Shown: positions 18,984-28,756, counted from the first letter of the stretch. The stretch: DNA of 64,000 nt from Pseudoalteromonas luteoviolacea NCIMB 1944 (GCF_001625565.1 NZ_AUXS01000064.1:186001-250000); one strand, 5' to 3'. A program made the numbers and translations. Notes: a model not told the origin generated them from the sequence alone.

Positions 18984-20159
18984 TTAACTCGCAATTTGGT
19001 GCGACGCCTCTAATGCATGACTTTGTGAGTACAATCGCTGCTCGAAGTAACGTAACTGCTCATAGCTAAAAATAAACTGTGTGTAGCGCATAACTTCAAA
19101 TGCAACCTGTTCAATTTCAAAGCAGCTGACAGGCTTACCAGGGTAGAATTGGCATCCACTATTAAATGTGACAATGTACTTGACCCCACTTTTTGCTCCA
19201 ACACATTCGGCAAGCTTACTTGCTCGTATTTTCACTGCATTTAATGGGTTTAAAAAATACTGAGCACCGCCTTCGCGTGTAACATGCCACATTTCACTTT
19301 CGAGGTTTGCTTCAATCTCTCCAACATAAGGACATGAGACAAAAACGAATAACCCAAAAGGGGACAATGCCACCCCATCAATATCAAGTTCTTCAAGCAA
19401 TGGGCTCATACTACGATGCACAATGATATACTTTTTGTTATCTAATTTGCTGGTTAATGCATGATATGTCGGCTTAAAACTTCTTTTTTTGTTATCGTTT
19501 ATTGTACTGCTGCTGCGACTCATATGCTTGATAAGCTCTATGAAAAGATAGCCACACAGTACAATACTCAACCAAAAACCAAACCGAGAAAAGTGGCCTG
19601 CGTTTTTATCTAGGGCAATATCGGTATTGAGCTGATAGGAGGTATCATCTCGCTTGGACGCAACACTAGGAGGTGTAGTTGTTTCTTGAGATATCTCTTT
19701 GCTTGCACGCGTTAGCTCAGTACGCCTATTGCGTTCCTTGGCTTCTTTCTGTTTATCAAGCCGGCTTTCGAATGCTTGCCTCTGTTTTGCAACCATTTCT
19801 GCACACTTTACTGCACTTTGAAAGTTTTGCTCTCCATGATGACAAATTGCTGGTTTTTGGAAAAAAGCTTGCCACTGAGCATAAATTTCAGGGTCACTGT
19901 AGTGCGCATGGCCAAAAACACTTTGCCGTTCACGCGCTTCAACAGGGGGCTTTCTAGCTACTGTTGGAGATTCACAATAGTTCTCTATTCTTTCAATCAA
20001 GCGGGTTATACGAGCTTGGTCCGATTGCTTCATCTCAGTATTTTGTTGCAAAAAGACCAATTCTGCAGCGTACCTATCACATTGATAAACATCGAGCTGC
20101 ACTGATTCAGCCGAGCTTGTGCCCACATAAAGGAGTAAAAACAAAATCCATCTGTTCAT
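18984..20159 (-). CDS. Membrane-anchored protein with degenerate NERD-like domain
   Basis: A 391-residue protein with a signal peptide (1-18), a Cys-containing periplasmic region with a charged coiled coil (about 115-160), one transmembrane helix (192-211) and a cytoplasmic C-terminal domain (about 230-350) that resembles NERD, the nuclease-related domain. The match is IDGVALSPFGLFVFV followed by W and NPLNAVKIRASKLAE. NERD nucleases need an Asp and an E-x-K pair. Asp261 is kept, but the E-x-K positions are Val274 and Cys276, so nuclease activity is unlikely. AGGTAATGTACA precedes the ATG. It may be co-transcribed with the two WD40-like lipoproteins upstream. Confidence 0.6.
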   Translation of the reverse strand: MNRWILFLLLYVGTSSAESVQLDVYQCDRYAAELVFLQQNTEMKQSDQARITRLIERIENYCESPTVARKPPVEARERQSVFGHAHYSDPEIYAQWQAFFQKPAICHHGEQNFQSAVKCAEMVAKQRQAFESRLDKQKEAKERNRRTELTRASKEISQETTTPPSVASKRDDTSYQLNTDIALDKNAGHFSRFGFWLSIVLCGYLFIELIKHMSRSSSTINDNKKRSFKPTYHALTSKLDNKKYIIVHRSMSPLLEELDIDGVALSPFGLFVFVSCPYVGEIEANLESEMWHVTREGGAQYFLNPLNAVKIRASKLAECVGAKSGVKYIVTFNSGCQFYPGKPVSCFEIEQVAFEVMRYTQFIFSYEQLRYFEQRLYSQSHALEASHQIAS

Positions 20160-20209
20160 TGTACATTACCTATAACCTTATTAACCTGTTGGCTAGGTAC
20201 ACCACTGTG

Positions 20210-21199
20210 TTACCGTCGATTGGCCAACATATTTAATGCCCACTCTTCTAATAGCCCATCACTACTTAGTGTTACTAGCTTTTCTTTGCTTGGCGCATAC
20301 ATATCAACTATGGTTGCGCCTGAATTCACAGTATTGATTTGCCATGTACCTAGCTCATTACCACTTTTGGTATCCCAAATAGTCAACTGAGATTTAGATG
20401 AAGACGTGGCCAACAATCTACTTTGCTCAATAAACAGCGCTTTTCTAAACACTTTGAAACGCGCCATATACTTAAGCTCACTTTTATCAGCACCATCTAT
20501 GAGTGATGCGATAACCTGATTATCAAGTGCATCAGAGACAAAAAACTCTGAAAAGTCGTTTCTAACCGCCAAACTTGTCACTCTATGATTAAACTCTTTT
20601 GTGAATACAGGCTCTGGCGAACCAAATCGCCACAACGCCAGTTTTCCATCTTGCGCTGCGGTTAGAAACAGCTCCCCCTTGTCATCCCACTCAACATGCA
20701 TAACAGGTCTACTATGCGGAGCAAACTGGTTGTTCACTTGAGTATGCAAATGCGCCATATTCACTGTGCCGTCCGACATAGCAACAACAATCTTGTCCAT
20801 CGCCGGAGATAAGGCCACAGAAGATATATATGCGTATCCACTGACTCCTGTAAAATTGACTTTAGTTACCAGTTTTTTGCTTGCTAAAGACCAAAACCTG
20901 AGTTGATTATCTCCGACAACTATTAACATATTGTTGTCTTTAGACAGTACAACCTCTCTAACCATATCTGGCATTTTATCTTGAGGCACAGTAAATTCTG
21001 GTGCCCGTGTATCACTATTCCATACAGAGAGAGAGTTCGAACTGTCTACAGTGACTAACTTACTGCCATCTTGTGAAAAATGCCCTATCAGAATGCCCTT
21101 GTCACCAAGCTGGTTAACCGTTCCGTTACTCAACGAGATATCGTCTTCACAGCCAGCTAAAATCAGCACGATAATAATTGGAAATAGTCTGTACAACAT
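20210..21199 (-). CDS. WD40-like beta-propeller lipoprotein (copy 1)
   Basis: A 329-residue predicted lipoprotein: lipobox LILAGC with Cys17. The rest is a series of WD40-like blades (VTVDSSNSLSVWNSD, LTAAQDGKLALWRFG, SSSKSQLTIWDTKSGNELG, LVTLSSDGLLEEWAL), giving about seven blades. It is a clear paralogue of the next gene, sharing the LKYMARFKVFRKA-type segment. WD40 propellers are protein-binding scaffolds; the partner is unknown. It lies 50 bases upstream of the NERD-like gene on the same strand. Confidence 0.8.
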   Translation of the reverse strand: MLYRLFPIIIVLILAGCEDDISLSNGTVNQLGDKGILIGHFSQDGSKLVTVDSSNSLSVWNSDTRAPEFTVPQDKMPDMVREVVLSKDNNMLIVVGDNQLRFWSLASKKLVTKVNFTGVSGYAYISSVALSPAMDKIVVAMSDGTVNMAHLHTQVNNQFAPHSRPVMHVEWDDKGELFLTAAQDGKLALWRFGSPEPVFTKEFNHRVTSLAVRNDFSEFFVSDALDNQVIASLIDGADKSELKYMARFKVFRKALFIEQSRLLATSSSKSQLTIWDTKSGNELGTWQINTVNSGATIVDMYAPSKEKLVTLSSDGLLEEWALNMLANRR

Positions 21200-21346
21200 G
21201 ATTCAAGATCTCTAAGTTAAAGGGCAATAAATAAGCGGTGCACATAGTATAGTCTTTTAACGTTTTGTACAGCGTATTATTACCTGTTGTTGATGCAGCC
21301 CCACCTGCCGCACCGTAAGTACGCAAAATAAGCAAAGTTTGCGCCA

Positions 21347-22345
21347 CTAGCGGTTCATTTTTACTAAGGTGTTGATATCCCAAAGTTCAACAATTCCGTC
21401 GCTATTCAAAGTAGCCAACATATTTTGCTTATCTATATGCATATCCAAAATCAGCGCAGTTGTACTTGCCGCTTTAATTGCAAAAGCGCCAATTTCTTGC
21501 CCATTTTTGGTATGCCATAAAGTCCACCAATATTTACTCGAGCCGGTCGCGAGATATTGCCCGTCTGGACTTATTGCCGCAGCCCGAAACCACCTGAAGC
21601 GCTCTTTATATTTTAACTTTGTTATCTCAACCTGAGAGGCAAACGGATTTATCAATACCTGATCATTTAACGCATCAGATACAAACAACAAATTGTGTTG
21701 TAAATTGTGCGCTAGGCTGGTCACCCTTTTTGACATTCGATACTGATAGGTAGATGCCAATGTATTGGCATCGTGCAAACTGACCAAACCATCATGACCT
21801 GCACTTATGATGAGCTGTCTGTGTGGGCCTAGTGCAAGAAAACTTATTCGTGCATCGTGATAATTAACTTGCTTAGTCAAACTATTTTCATAATCAAGTA
21901 GGTTCAGCGTTCCATCAGTCATGCCAACCAGTAGTTTTAGAGGTTTTGCGTAAAGCGCAATATGTGAAATCTTCGCAAACTCAGAATTGCCAGACATGTT
22001 AAATTTGCCTAACTCTGCGCCGCTCACTAAATTCCACACCACGATGAACTTTTCAAAACTGACAGCAAGTAGTGTACTGTCTTTAGAAATTGCAAGGCCC
22101 GTCACCTTGCTGCCGCCAATTTCAAATTGATGAAGAATACCGCTGCCATCAGCTTTAGTTACGGTTAACACTCCATGAGATACGAATGTTGCCAGCTTAG
22201 CGTCGGAGGAAAATACGCCAAACTCAATGGGTGTCTTACTCAGCCGATAAAACACACTCTGTGGATTTTTAGTCACTTCCCCGCAACTAATTAAAGTCAA
22301 CATGAACAAGCAACTCATCAATAGTTTAATCACGTATCTACACAT
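21347..22345 (-). CDS. WD40-like beta-propeller lipoprotein (copy 2)
   Basis: A 332-residue predicted lipoprotein with lipobox LTLISC (Cys21) and TAGGAGAGC before the ATG. WD40-like blades run through the protein (VSFEKFIVVWNLVSGAELG, ISAGHDGLVSLHDAN, TLNSDGIVELWDIN). It is the tandem paralogue of the preceding gene, and LKYKERFRWFRAAAI aligns with its partner. The pair probably arose by duplication and leads a three-gene set ending with the NERD-like protein. Function is unknown. Confidence 0.8.
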   Translation of the reverse strand: MCRYVIKLLMSCLFMLTLISCGEVTKNPQSVFYRLSKTPIEFGVFSSDAKLATFVSHGVLTVTKADGSGILHQFEIGGSKVTGLAISKDSTLLAVSFEKFIVVWNLVSGAELGKFNMSGNSEFAKISHIALYAKPLKLLVGMTDGTLNLLDYENSLTKQVNYHDARISFLALGPHRQLIISAGHDGLVSLHDANTLASTYQYRMSKRVTSLAHNLQHNLLFVSDALNDQVLINPFASQVEITKLKYKERFRWFRAAAISPDGQYLATGSSKYWWTLWHTKNGQEIGAFAIKAASTTALILDMHIDKQNMLATLNSDGIVELWDINTLVKMNR

Positions 22346-22594
22346 TTGGTGCTCTCCTAATACTGCGCTCCTCTTTGCATTGACTTCGACAACTCATAAT
22401 TTGTTTTTTTTTATTCTACGCCTTTTCTTTATCGGATAATAATCTTATTTATTTAGAAAATTAAACGACAACTCAACCTTAAAGTACTATAATATTCGGA
22501 TAGCAACAGATGCTTACCCGGACCTAAGGTATGTGTAAGCGTTGGTTTTGCGGAGTTATTAATTCTTTTTAGTTACTTGTAGTTAGAGGTTGTA

Positions 22595-22870
22595 ATGTGT
22601 AGCGCACCTAAAGCAAGAGCAGCGAAAGGAAAAGTCGTCGATTACCAAGATTCGATGAATCAAAACTTAAGTCCGGAAAAACGTTCTGCATTTGCAAAAA
22701 AAGCCAATGCAGCTTATGAAAAGCGCCATCCAAATGAGGAGTTCAAAATGCCTTTTAAGGACCAAAAAAAGCACAAAAAAACAAAATCTCTAGTACACAG
22801 GGTTGAAGTGATATTACTCCTCATCGTCTTTGTTGCTATTGCAATTAGAGTCATATTTTTATCAGAATAA
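22595..22870 (+). CDS. Small single-pass membrane protein, unknown
   Basis: A 91-residue protein with a charged N-terminal two thirds (RHPNEEFKMPFKDQKKHKK) and one C-terminal transmembrane helix (about residues 70-89, VEVILLLIVFVAIAIRVIF). The ATG has GAGG eight bases upstream. I do not recognise the family. The topology suggests a cytoplasmic domain tethered by a C-terminal anchor. Confidence 0.6.
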   Translation: MCSAPKARAAKGKVVDYQDSMNQNLSPEKRSAFAKKANAAYEKRHPNEEFKMPFKDQKKHKKTKSLVHRVEVILLLIVFVAIAIRVIFLSE

Positions 22871-23061
22871 AATGCGAGTCAGATCCAACATTCCTTCAGC
22901 AAACTTAAGAACGCACTTTATCACCTAACCAAGCCACAAACAGTAAACTGTTAAGCGTTTGCCCAACTGAGACCTTACTTTCAGACCCTCTGAACAAAAC
23001 ATCATGGCACCCGACGAAGGTACATAATTGCAGAATTGTTCAAATTGCCGCTTGCGTCGCA

Positions 23062-23107
23062 GATACGTTATAGTATAACATATTTTCAAATTGTTATTTT
23101 ATAACAT
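23062..23107 (+). promoter_or_regulatory. Tandem Zur boxes
   Basis: GTTATAGTATAAC (23067-23079) is the palindromic core of a Zur site, flanked by GATAC and ATATT as in the gammaproteobacterial consensus. A second copy, GTTATTTTATAAC (23092-23104), follows 12 bases later. Both precede the zinc lipoprotein gene at 23172, so zinc-loaded Zur should repress it. Confidence 0.82.
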
Positions 23108-23171
23108 CTCAAATGCAGAGCATCTTCGGAAATACATCTGCATATTTATTACTCTAATAATTGAAAGAAAT

Positions 23172-24521
23172 ATGAAGCACGCATACAAATTACTCTCCGT
23201 TGCAGTTGCAACAGCATTACTAACGGCCTGTGGTGATACCAAAACGACCATTGTTGAACATGCACCAGTCGTTGAGCCTGTTAAAAAGGAAGATGGACAT
23301 GACGAGCACGATCATGACCATGGTTCGGTGAGTGAAGCTGGTCGTCTATTGGTGACTTCTCCTGAGTCTAACTCTATACACTTGCTAGACATTGAGCATA
23401 AAGAAGTTGCTGCAGAACTGGCTTCAAGTAACTATGCGGGTAGAGTATATGCAACTGAGCACAGCCGTTACGCTGTACTTGTTCAGTCTGAAAACGGACG
23501 GGTAGAGTTTGTTGATGGTGGTATTTGGCAAGAAGATCATGGCGATCATATGCACCCTTATCAAGAGACGCCAAAGCTTAGTGACGTTTCTTTTGACCAC
23601 GTCAAACCTGCGCACGTTACAAATGGCGAAAATAACACCGCAATCTTCTTCGATGGCAACGGTGAAGATGCCGTCAATGCTCAAGTAGCTGTTTTCTCTG
23701 AAGCTTATCTTGGTGGTGAAAAAGATAAACTCGCGGAGATCCACTATGACACCAACATGCACGGTGCAGCGCAATCTCGCGGCGAATACACACTGAGTAC
23801 CATTCGCGATCCAGAAACAGCTTCTACATTACCGACTCAAATTGGGCTATTCCACAAACACGACGACCACTTTGATCAAGACAAAGTATTTGAGCAGAGC
23901 TGTCCAGCCCTTCACGGTAGCGCTCAAAACCATGAGCACATTTCTTTCGCATGTGGTGATGGTGTTGTGATCATCACAGAAGAAAACGGTGAATTCACAG
24001 CGAAAAAAATCGCAAATCCAGAAAGTTTTGCTGAGAAACAACGTATCGGTGTGTTAAGAGGCCACGAAAATAGCCATCAATTCATAGGTATTGCAGGTAC
24101 TGAACTGGTTGTTGTCGACGCTGAGCACGGCGAAATTGAAAAAATTGAGTGGACTATTACAAAAGACCATAGCATTGCAGGTGGTGACTTTAACTATGAC
24201 GGCTCTCATGCAGCTGTTTTAGATTCAGCAGGTGTTCTGACTATCTTTGAACAACATGCCGAAGGTGATGAGCATCACTGGGAAGTAGCACACACTGTGA
24301 AAGTTCATGACCATGAACTAACCGCTTTGCCTGAAGATGTTACTTTTAGACTCGCCTTCTCAGGTGCAGAAAACATCGTCTACGTTACAGATTCAGACGC
24401 AAAACACGTATTAGGTTATGACCTTGAAACCGCTGAAGTAAAGGTTGAAATTGAACTAGATTTCACACCAGACAGACTAGTTTGGTTAGGTATTGAAAAA
24501 GGAGGCGAACACGCACATTAA
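23172..24521 (+). CDS. Zur-regulated zinc-binding beta-propeller lipoprotein (AztD-like)
   Basis: A 449-residue predicted lipoprotein (LLTAC, Cys20). An acidic His-rich stretch follows (DGHDEHDHDHG near residues 42-52), then a propeller-like body with repeated LLVTSPESNSIHLLDI-type strands and many further His residues (DHGDHMHP, HKHDDHFD, NHEHISF). This pattern resembles AztD, the periplasmic zinc metallochaperone that loads the AztC binding protein; the relationship is my inference. Tandem Zur boxes upstream fit a zinc-starvation role. GAAAG precedes ATG 23172; the in-frame ATG at 23091 overlaps the second Zur box and is rejected. No AztABC transporter genes adjoin it. Confidence 0.72.
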   Translation: MKHAYKLLSVAVATALLTACGDTKTTIVEHAPVVEPVKKEDGHDEHDHDHGSVSEAGRLLVTSPESNSIHLLDIEHKEVAAELASSNYAGRVYATEHSRYAVLVQSENGRVEFVDGGIWQEDHGDHMHPYQETPKLSDVSFDHVKPAHVTNGENNTAIFFDGNGEDAVNAQVAVFSEAYLGGEKDKLAEIHYDTNMHGAAQSRGEYTLSTIRDPETASTLPTQIGLFHKHDDHFDQDKVFEQSCPALHGSAQNHEHISFACGDGVVIITEENGEFTAKKIANPESFAEKQRIGVLRGHENSHQFIGIAGTELVVVDAEHGEIEKIEWTITKDHSIAGGDFNYDGSHAAVLDSAGVLTIFEQHAEGDEHHWEVAHTVKVHDHELTALPEDVTFRLAFSGAENIVYVTDSDAKHVLGYDLETAEVKVEIELDFTPDRLVWLGIEKGGEHAH

Positions 24522-24561
24522 TACTCCCGGGTATCACGTGTATGTCTCTTGATTGTGAGCC

Positions 24562-24588
24562 AAAGTGCCTTTTTTAAGGCACTTTTTT
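24562..24588 (+). terminator. Terminator after the zinc lipoprotein gene
   Basis: AAAGTGCCTT pairs with AAGGCACTTT and is followed by further Ts, 40 bases after the stop codon. Confidence 0.85.
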
Positions 24589-24606
24589 CATTTCTGCTAC
24601 TCCGGT

Positions 24607-26100
24607 TTACTCTCTTTTGCCAAACAGAGTATAAAAGCGACTTGCCACACCATTTGTCCAACCAAAACCTTGCTGAACAATATACTCACCACCCTCTGCC
24701 TTTTTATTTGGCTCAATGACATTGTATTTCTCCAAAAGACACTGGTTGGCGTTAAAGCTAGATTCAAGTGTTGTTAACCATTTGCTCGCGACCTCTTTAG
24801 CCTCTTGTGTAAAGCCGTAGTTCAATAACCCCTTAACACCAAACCACTGTAAAGGAGCCCAGCCGTTAGGACTATCCCATTGCTGAGGGGTTACTGCCAG
24901 TGTGGTCACAAGCCCACCCGCTTTACAAAATTCGGACATCATTTTTTGTGACATCTGGCGCGCGCGCGCACAATCTTCCACTAAGTTGAAAAACAACGCC
25001 GTTGCTCCTGCCATAGTTACGATATTGCGTTTGCAGTTGAGTTCAACGTCAAAATCGACATACCAATTGGCTTGTTCATCCCACATATATTGATTGATCA
25101 AAGCTGCACGTCGTTTTGCAGCCCTATCCATTTTCTGTGATTCTTTGCTGTTATTGGTAGCTTGATAGCAGCGGGACAACTGGGTTTCCAAAAAATACAG
25201 TAGCGCATTTAAATCAACTGGTGCAATGTGCGTTGTCATAATGGTTTTTAAATTATTCGGCTCTTGCAGCCAGCGGCTACTAAAATCCCAACCAGATTCG
25301 CACGCTGCGCGAATATTTCTATAAAAATGAGTCTTCTCATCGTTAGTTAGATGTTTTGCGTCTTCAATGTCTTCTTTATATGACTCAGGTCTAGGCGACG
25401 GGTCATTATCCCAATATCGATTCAATATACCGCCACAAGGCATCATTACCACACGGTCAAAGTGCAGAAGATCAGAGCTAAGCTTATCACAGCCTTTCAT
25501 CCAAAACGCGTACTCTCTTTGCAATGAAGATGTAACTCTTGTAAGCCAATTTTCGTCGTCTTTTTTTGTTTCCCAGAGCAAGTCGACCATCATTGCTGTG
25601 ACCGGGGGCTGGGAACGCGTTGCGTAATAGCTTCGATTTCCATTGGGCACATGCCCTAGCGACTCAATTAGACTACAAAAGTTCTCTAACATGTCTTCTA
25701 CAAGCTTTTCACGACCAGAGTCCATCAATCCTAGCGCTGTAAAATAACTATCCCAGTAATAAATCTCATTAAACCTGCCACCAGGGACTATATATGGCTT
25801 AGGTAATGCTAATAAAGAACTGGTGTTTTGCTCACTCCCTTGCCTTGCCAACCTGTCCCAAAGTCGTTCAATGTAATCTGGAACAGACCTAACATCACTC
25901 AGTGCCTGTAACTCAGGGGCCTCTGCAAATTCGAAATGTGTTGCAACAAAGGTTTTTAAATCGGCCGGTAGTGTTTTGTCATATTCAGCGCATGCTGCTT
26001 GCCACGATTGTTTTGGAATAGCATCAGAAAAAACTTTACTATCGATGAACATCCCTGATAATTGGACGTCCTTAAATAAGCGACTGTGCTCAAACTTCAT
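24607..26100 (-). CDS. treF: Cytoplasmic trehalase (GH37)
   Basis: A 497-residue glycoside hydrolase family 37 trehalase splitting trehalose into two glucose units. Both family signatures are present: PGGRFNEIYYWDSYF and QWDSPNGWAP. There is no signal peptide, so it acts in the cytoplasm. GAGGAATAATA before the ATG at 26100 fixes the start. It is 14 bases behind an MFS permease gene in the same operon, preceded by a LacI-type operator. Confidence 0.93.
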   Translation of the reverse strand: MKFEHSRLFKDVQLSGMFIDSKVFSDAIPKQSWQAACAEYDKTLPADLKTFVATHFEFAEAPELQALSDVRSVPDYIERLWDRLARQGSEQNTSSLLALPKPYIVPGGRFNEIYYWDSYFTALGLMDSGREKLVEDMLENFCSLIESLGHVPNGNRSYYATRSQPPVTAMMVDLLWETKKDDENWLTRVTSSLQREYAFWMKGCDKLSSDLLHFDRVVMMPCGGILNRYWDNDPSPRPESYKEDIEDAKHLTNDEKTHFYRNIRAACESGWDFSSRWLQEPNNLKTIMTTHIAPVDLNALLYFLETQLSRCYQATNNSKESQKMDRAAKRRAALINQYMWDEQANWYVDFDVELNCKRNIVTMAGATALFFNLVEDCARARQMSQKMMSEFCKAGGLVTTLAVTPQQWDSPNGWAPLQWFGVKGLLNYGFTQEAKEVASKWLTTLESSFNANQCLLEKYNVIEPNKKAEGGEYIVQQGFGWTNGVASRFYTLFGKRE

Positions 26101-26114
26101 TATTATTCCTCGAC

Positions 26115-27356
26115 TTATACTGCTGACGAGCACGCTACTTGTTGAGCACGCTTTTTAAATAGAAATAAGGTAAATACGATAATTCCCATCGGGATCAGGG
26201 ACATGTAAAATGCGTGTTGACCACTCATATACTCAAATACAAATCCAGTGATCAAGGACCCCGTTGTCCCACCCAAAGCAGAAAAGACAACAATAAGCCC
26301 AGTCATTGCCGCGTGACGATGCTTCTCCAAACTACTTAACATAATCGAATTAATTACTGGATAAATTGGTGCCATAAGTAGCCCAATCAATGGCATCAAA
26401 TAGGCAGCCAATGGGGCATCAAATACGCTCGTTACTGCGTTTTGAGGTAAATTTTTGGTCATCGGGAGAGTGAGTAAAACCAAAATAGCCATACCGATTA
26501 AGCAAATATTTAAGAAAATATACCAGTCGACTTTTTTGAGAATTTGCCCCGCCGCCAATCTGCCAATCGCTAAGCTCGCAGCAAAAATACTGCTGAGCTG
26601 AACACTGACGTCGACGGGTAAATTGAGTACCTGATTATTAAAAGTCGGCAACCAAGTACCAACACCTTGTTCGATAAGAACATATAGGAATGCACTGATA
26701 ATAAACACCAGCACAAGTGGTTGATAGGTTAAGCGCAGCATAGCAATAAAATCGCTGCTGGCACTACTTGAACTCGGCGTTTTCAACGTGCTTTTTTCGA
26801 TTTTTGCAAACCATACTAAAAGCAAAGTAACCGCTGAAAGCCCAGCCAAAAGGTAATAGACGTTTAACCAGTTGTTTGACGAGATATCCTCACTCAAAAA
26901 TGCAGCAAACACCCAGTAGCCACTCAGTACCCCCACCATAAATATCCCTTCAATGGTGTTCAACAAACTAGAATGGGATTTCGTTGAATCCGTAACTTGG
27001 CCTATGAGAGCGTAAACTGAGACTTTGACGATAGCAAACGCACAACCAACAGCAGCGAAAAGTGCTTTGAGGGCCCAGAAGTTGCCGACCATGGGAGTAA
27101 CTAGGCACATAAAAGTTACTAAAGAAAGGCCACCCAATAAGGCTATTTTGTATCCAATTCTCGGAATGAATGAAGCGACCAAAAAAGAAACAATAGCAAT
27201 GGGTATATCTTTAAACCCCTCTAGACTTGCCGCTTGCGCTTTAGATACACCAAACGTATTGATCGCTTGCAAAATAACTGTACCAACACTATTGAGCAAT
27301 ATGGCAAATAAAAAGTAACAGGCCCCCATGGCCAAAATGGTTCGCATATTGTGCAT
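26115..27356 (-). CDS. MFS sugar permease, probably trehalose
   Basis: A 413-residue major facilitator superfamily protein with about 12 transmembrane segments and similarity to the FucP-like sugar permeases (ASLEGFKDIPIAIVSFLVAS, LMAPIYPVINSIM). It lies directly before the trehalase gene and behind an operator, so the likely substrate is trehalose or a related disaccharide brought in by the TonB receptor. The specificity is inferred from context only. Confidence 0.85.
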   Translation of the reverse strand: MHNMRTILAMGACYFLFAILLNSVGTVILQAINTFGVSKAQAASLEGFKDIPIAIVSFLVASFIPRIGYKIALLGGLSLVTFMCLVTPMVGNFWALKALFAAVGCAFAIVKVSVYALIGQVTDSTKSHSSLLNTIEGIFMVGVLSGYWVFAAFLSEDISSNNWLNVYYLLAGLSAVTLLLVWFAKIEKSTLKTPSSSSASSDFIAMLRLTYQPLVLVFIISAFLYVLIEQGVGTWLPTFNNQVLNLPVDVSVQLSSIFAASLAIGRLAAGQILKKVDWYIFLNICLIGMAILVLLTLPMTKNLPQNAVTSVFDAPLAAYLMPLIGLLMAPIYPVINSIMLSSLEKHRHAAMTGLIVVFSALGGTTGSLITGFVFEYMSGQHAFYMSLIPMGIIVFTLFLFKKRAQQVACSSAV

Positions 27357-27412
27357 TGAAAGACTCGTAAATACTGTAAGTTTAATTCAGTCTAGCGCTC
27401 AAAGGTTAATTT

Positions 27413-27426
27413 TGCAAACGTTTGCA
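27413..27426. promoter_or_regulatory. LacI-family operator before the permease-trehalase operon
   Basis: A perfect 14-base palindrome TGCAAACGTTTGCA lies 57 bases before the permease start. The central CG and flanking AA/TT are typical of LacI/PurR-family operators. An identical copy occurs before the TonB receptor at 28940. Confidence 0.85.
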
Positions 27427-27503
27427 TTTAAAGTTTTAATAACAGACATTAACACGGATATAGCTAGGCCATTGCGAATTGAGGCAAGTAGCTGCCCCCT
27501 CAA

Positions 27504-28508
27504 TTAGCTCGATTGACGCTCTATTAAGGCAATATCTAGCTGACTAGACGATACTTTTTGACCATTGAGTTGAGCTAGGAGCTTTTTAACCAGCAACTCG
27601 CCCGCCTGTCTAGTATCTTGTCTTATTGTAGTCAGTGACGGAAAACTGATGTCGGCCATTGCAATATCGTCGAATCCAACCACATGCACATCATTCGGAA
27701 TACTGACGTAGCGTTCTTTCAACGCTTTCATTGCACCGAGCGCAACCATATCACTACACGCAAAAATCCCATCAAAATCAAGACCGTCACTGCGTAACTT
27801 GTGATTTATCGCGTCGTAAGCTGCTTGGCTTGTAATGTCAATTTTTAAGAGCTGTGTGGCAGTTACACCTGCCCGCTCGGCCCCAGCACAAAATCCACTA
27901 TAGCGCTCTGAGAGCTCAGCATGCGCGGGATCTCCTAAAAACATGGGGTTTTTAGCCCCTTTAGCAATGAGGTGCTCTGCGGCTAGTTCACCACCTAAGA
28001 AGTTGTCACTTCCAACCACGACATAATCAGCATCGGTCTTTGGATCACCCCAAACCACAAGAGGCATGCCAGCTTTTGCTGCATTATCGATAAGCGCTTG
28101 TTGCTTCCCTTGACCCACGACAATCACACCATCAGCCCGGCGACCATCGATAAAGTACCCGTACCAATCAATCCCAGCCATAAAAGAATTTGATAGTAGC
28201 AACTCATAACCCTGTCGATTAACAGCAAGGTTAATGTCGCTGACAACTTTCAGTAAAAATGGATCATCAATAGACTGTTCTGTTTCTGAATCAAGATTAA
28301 TGAGCACCGCAATGACTTTGGTTTTCTGTAAACGCAAACGGCTCGCAGCAGCATTGAGGCTAAAGTTGTGTTCTTTAGCTAGTTTTTGAACTCGTTCTCG
28401 AGTTTCTTTTTTTATCAATGGGTTATCATTCAAAGCTCGAGAAGCTGTAGATGTTGATACACCCGCTAATTTGGCTAAATCTGCCAATTTCAATTTTTTA
28501 TGTGGCAT
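27504..28508 (-). CDS. LacI-family transcriptional regulator, probably of trehalose use
   Basis: A 334-residue regulator with an N-terminal LacI helix-turn-helix (LADLAKLAGVSTSTASRALN) and a periplasmic-binding-protein-like sugar sensor domain (IFACSDMVALGAMKALKER, DVHVVGFDDIAMA). The neighbouring permease, trehalase and TonB receptor, each with the same operator, are its likely targets. It should repress them until sugar binds; the inducer is not shown by the sequence. Confidence 0.92.
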   Translation of the reverse strand: MPHKKLKLADLAKLAGVSTSTASRALNDNPLIKKETRERVQKLAKEHNFSLNAAASRLRLQKTKVIAVLINLDSETEQSIDDPFLLKVVSDINLAVNRQGYELLLSNSFMAGIDWYGYFIDGRRADGVIVVGQGKQQALIDNAAKAGMPLVVWGDPKTDADYVVVGSDNFLGGELAAEHLIAKGAKNPMFLGDPAHAELSERYSGFCAGAERAGVTATQLLKIDITSQAAYDAINHKLRSDGLDFDGIFACSDMVALGAMKALKERYVSIPNDVHVVGFDDIAMADISFPSLTTIRQDTRQAGELLVKKLLAQLNGQKVSSSQLDIALIERQSS

Positions 28509-28756
28509 TGCTCATTCACTGCATCAGAAAACATCTATGATGATTTGGCATCATTCTAAGGGTTCCCCCCCTAAATTAGAGCCATTAGATTAAACTACTC
28601 AAGGTAATTCATCCACATTGAATTACCCTCTACACCTTTGTAATATCAAATAAGCGCTATTTTATTAACTCTTTGTTTTTATTATTCCCACGCTACAAGC
28701 TAAGTTATCAAAAAGCATGCACTTAACATCATAGGTAAACCCAAAGTAAAAAAATA

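Noticed and set aside
23091-23171. N-terminal extension of the zinc lipoprotein
   Set aside because: It would overlap the second Zur box and bury the lipoprotein signal; ATG 23172 has a ribosome binding site and a correct lipobox spacing.
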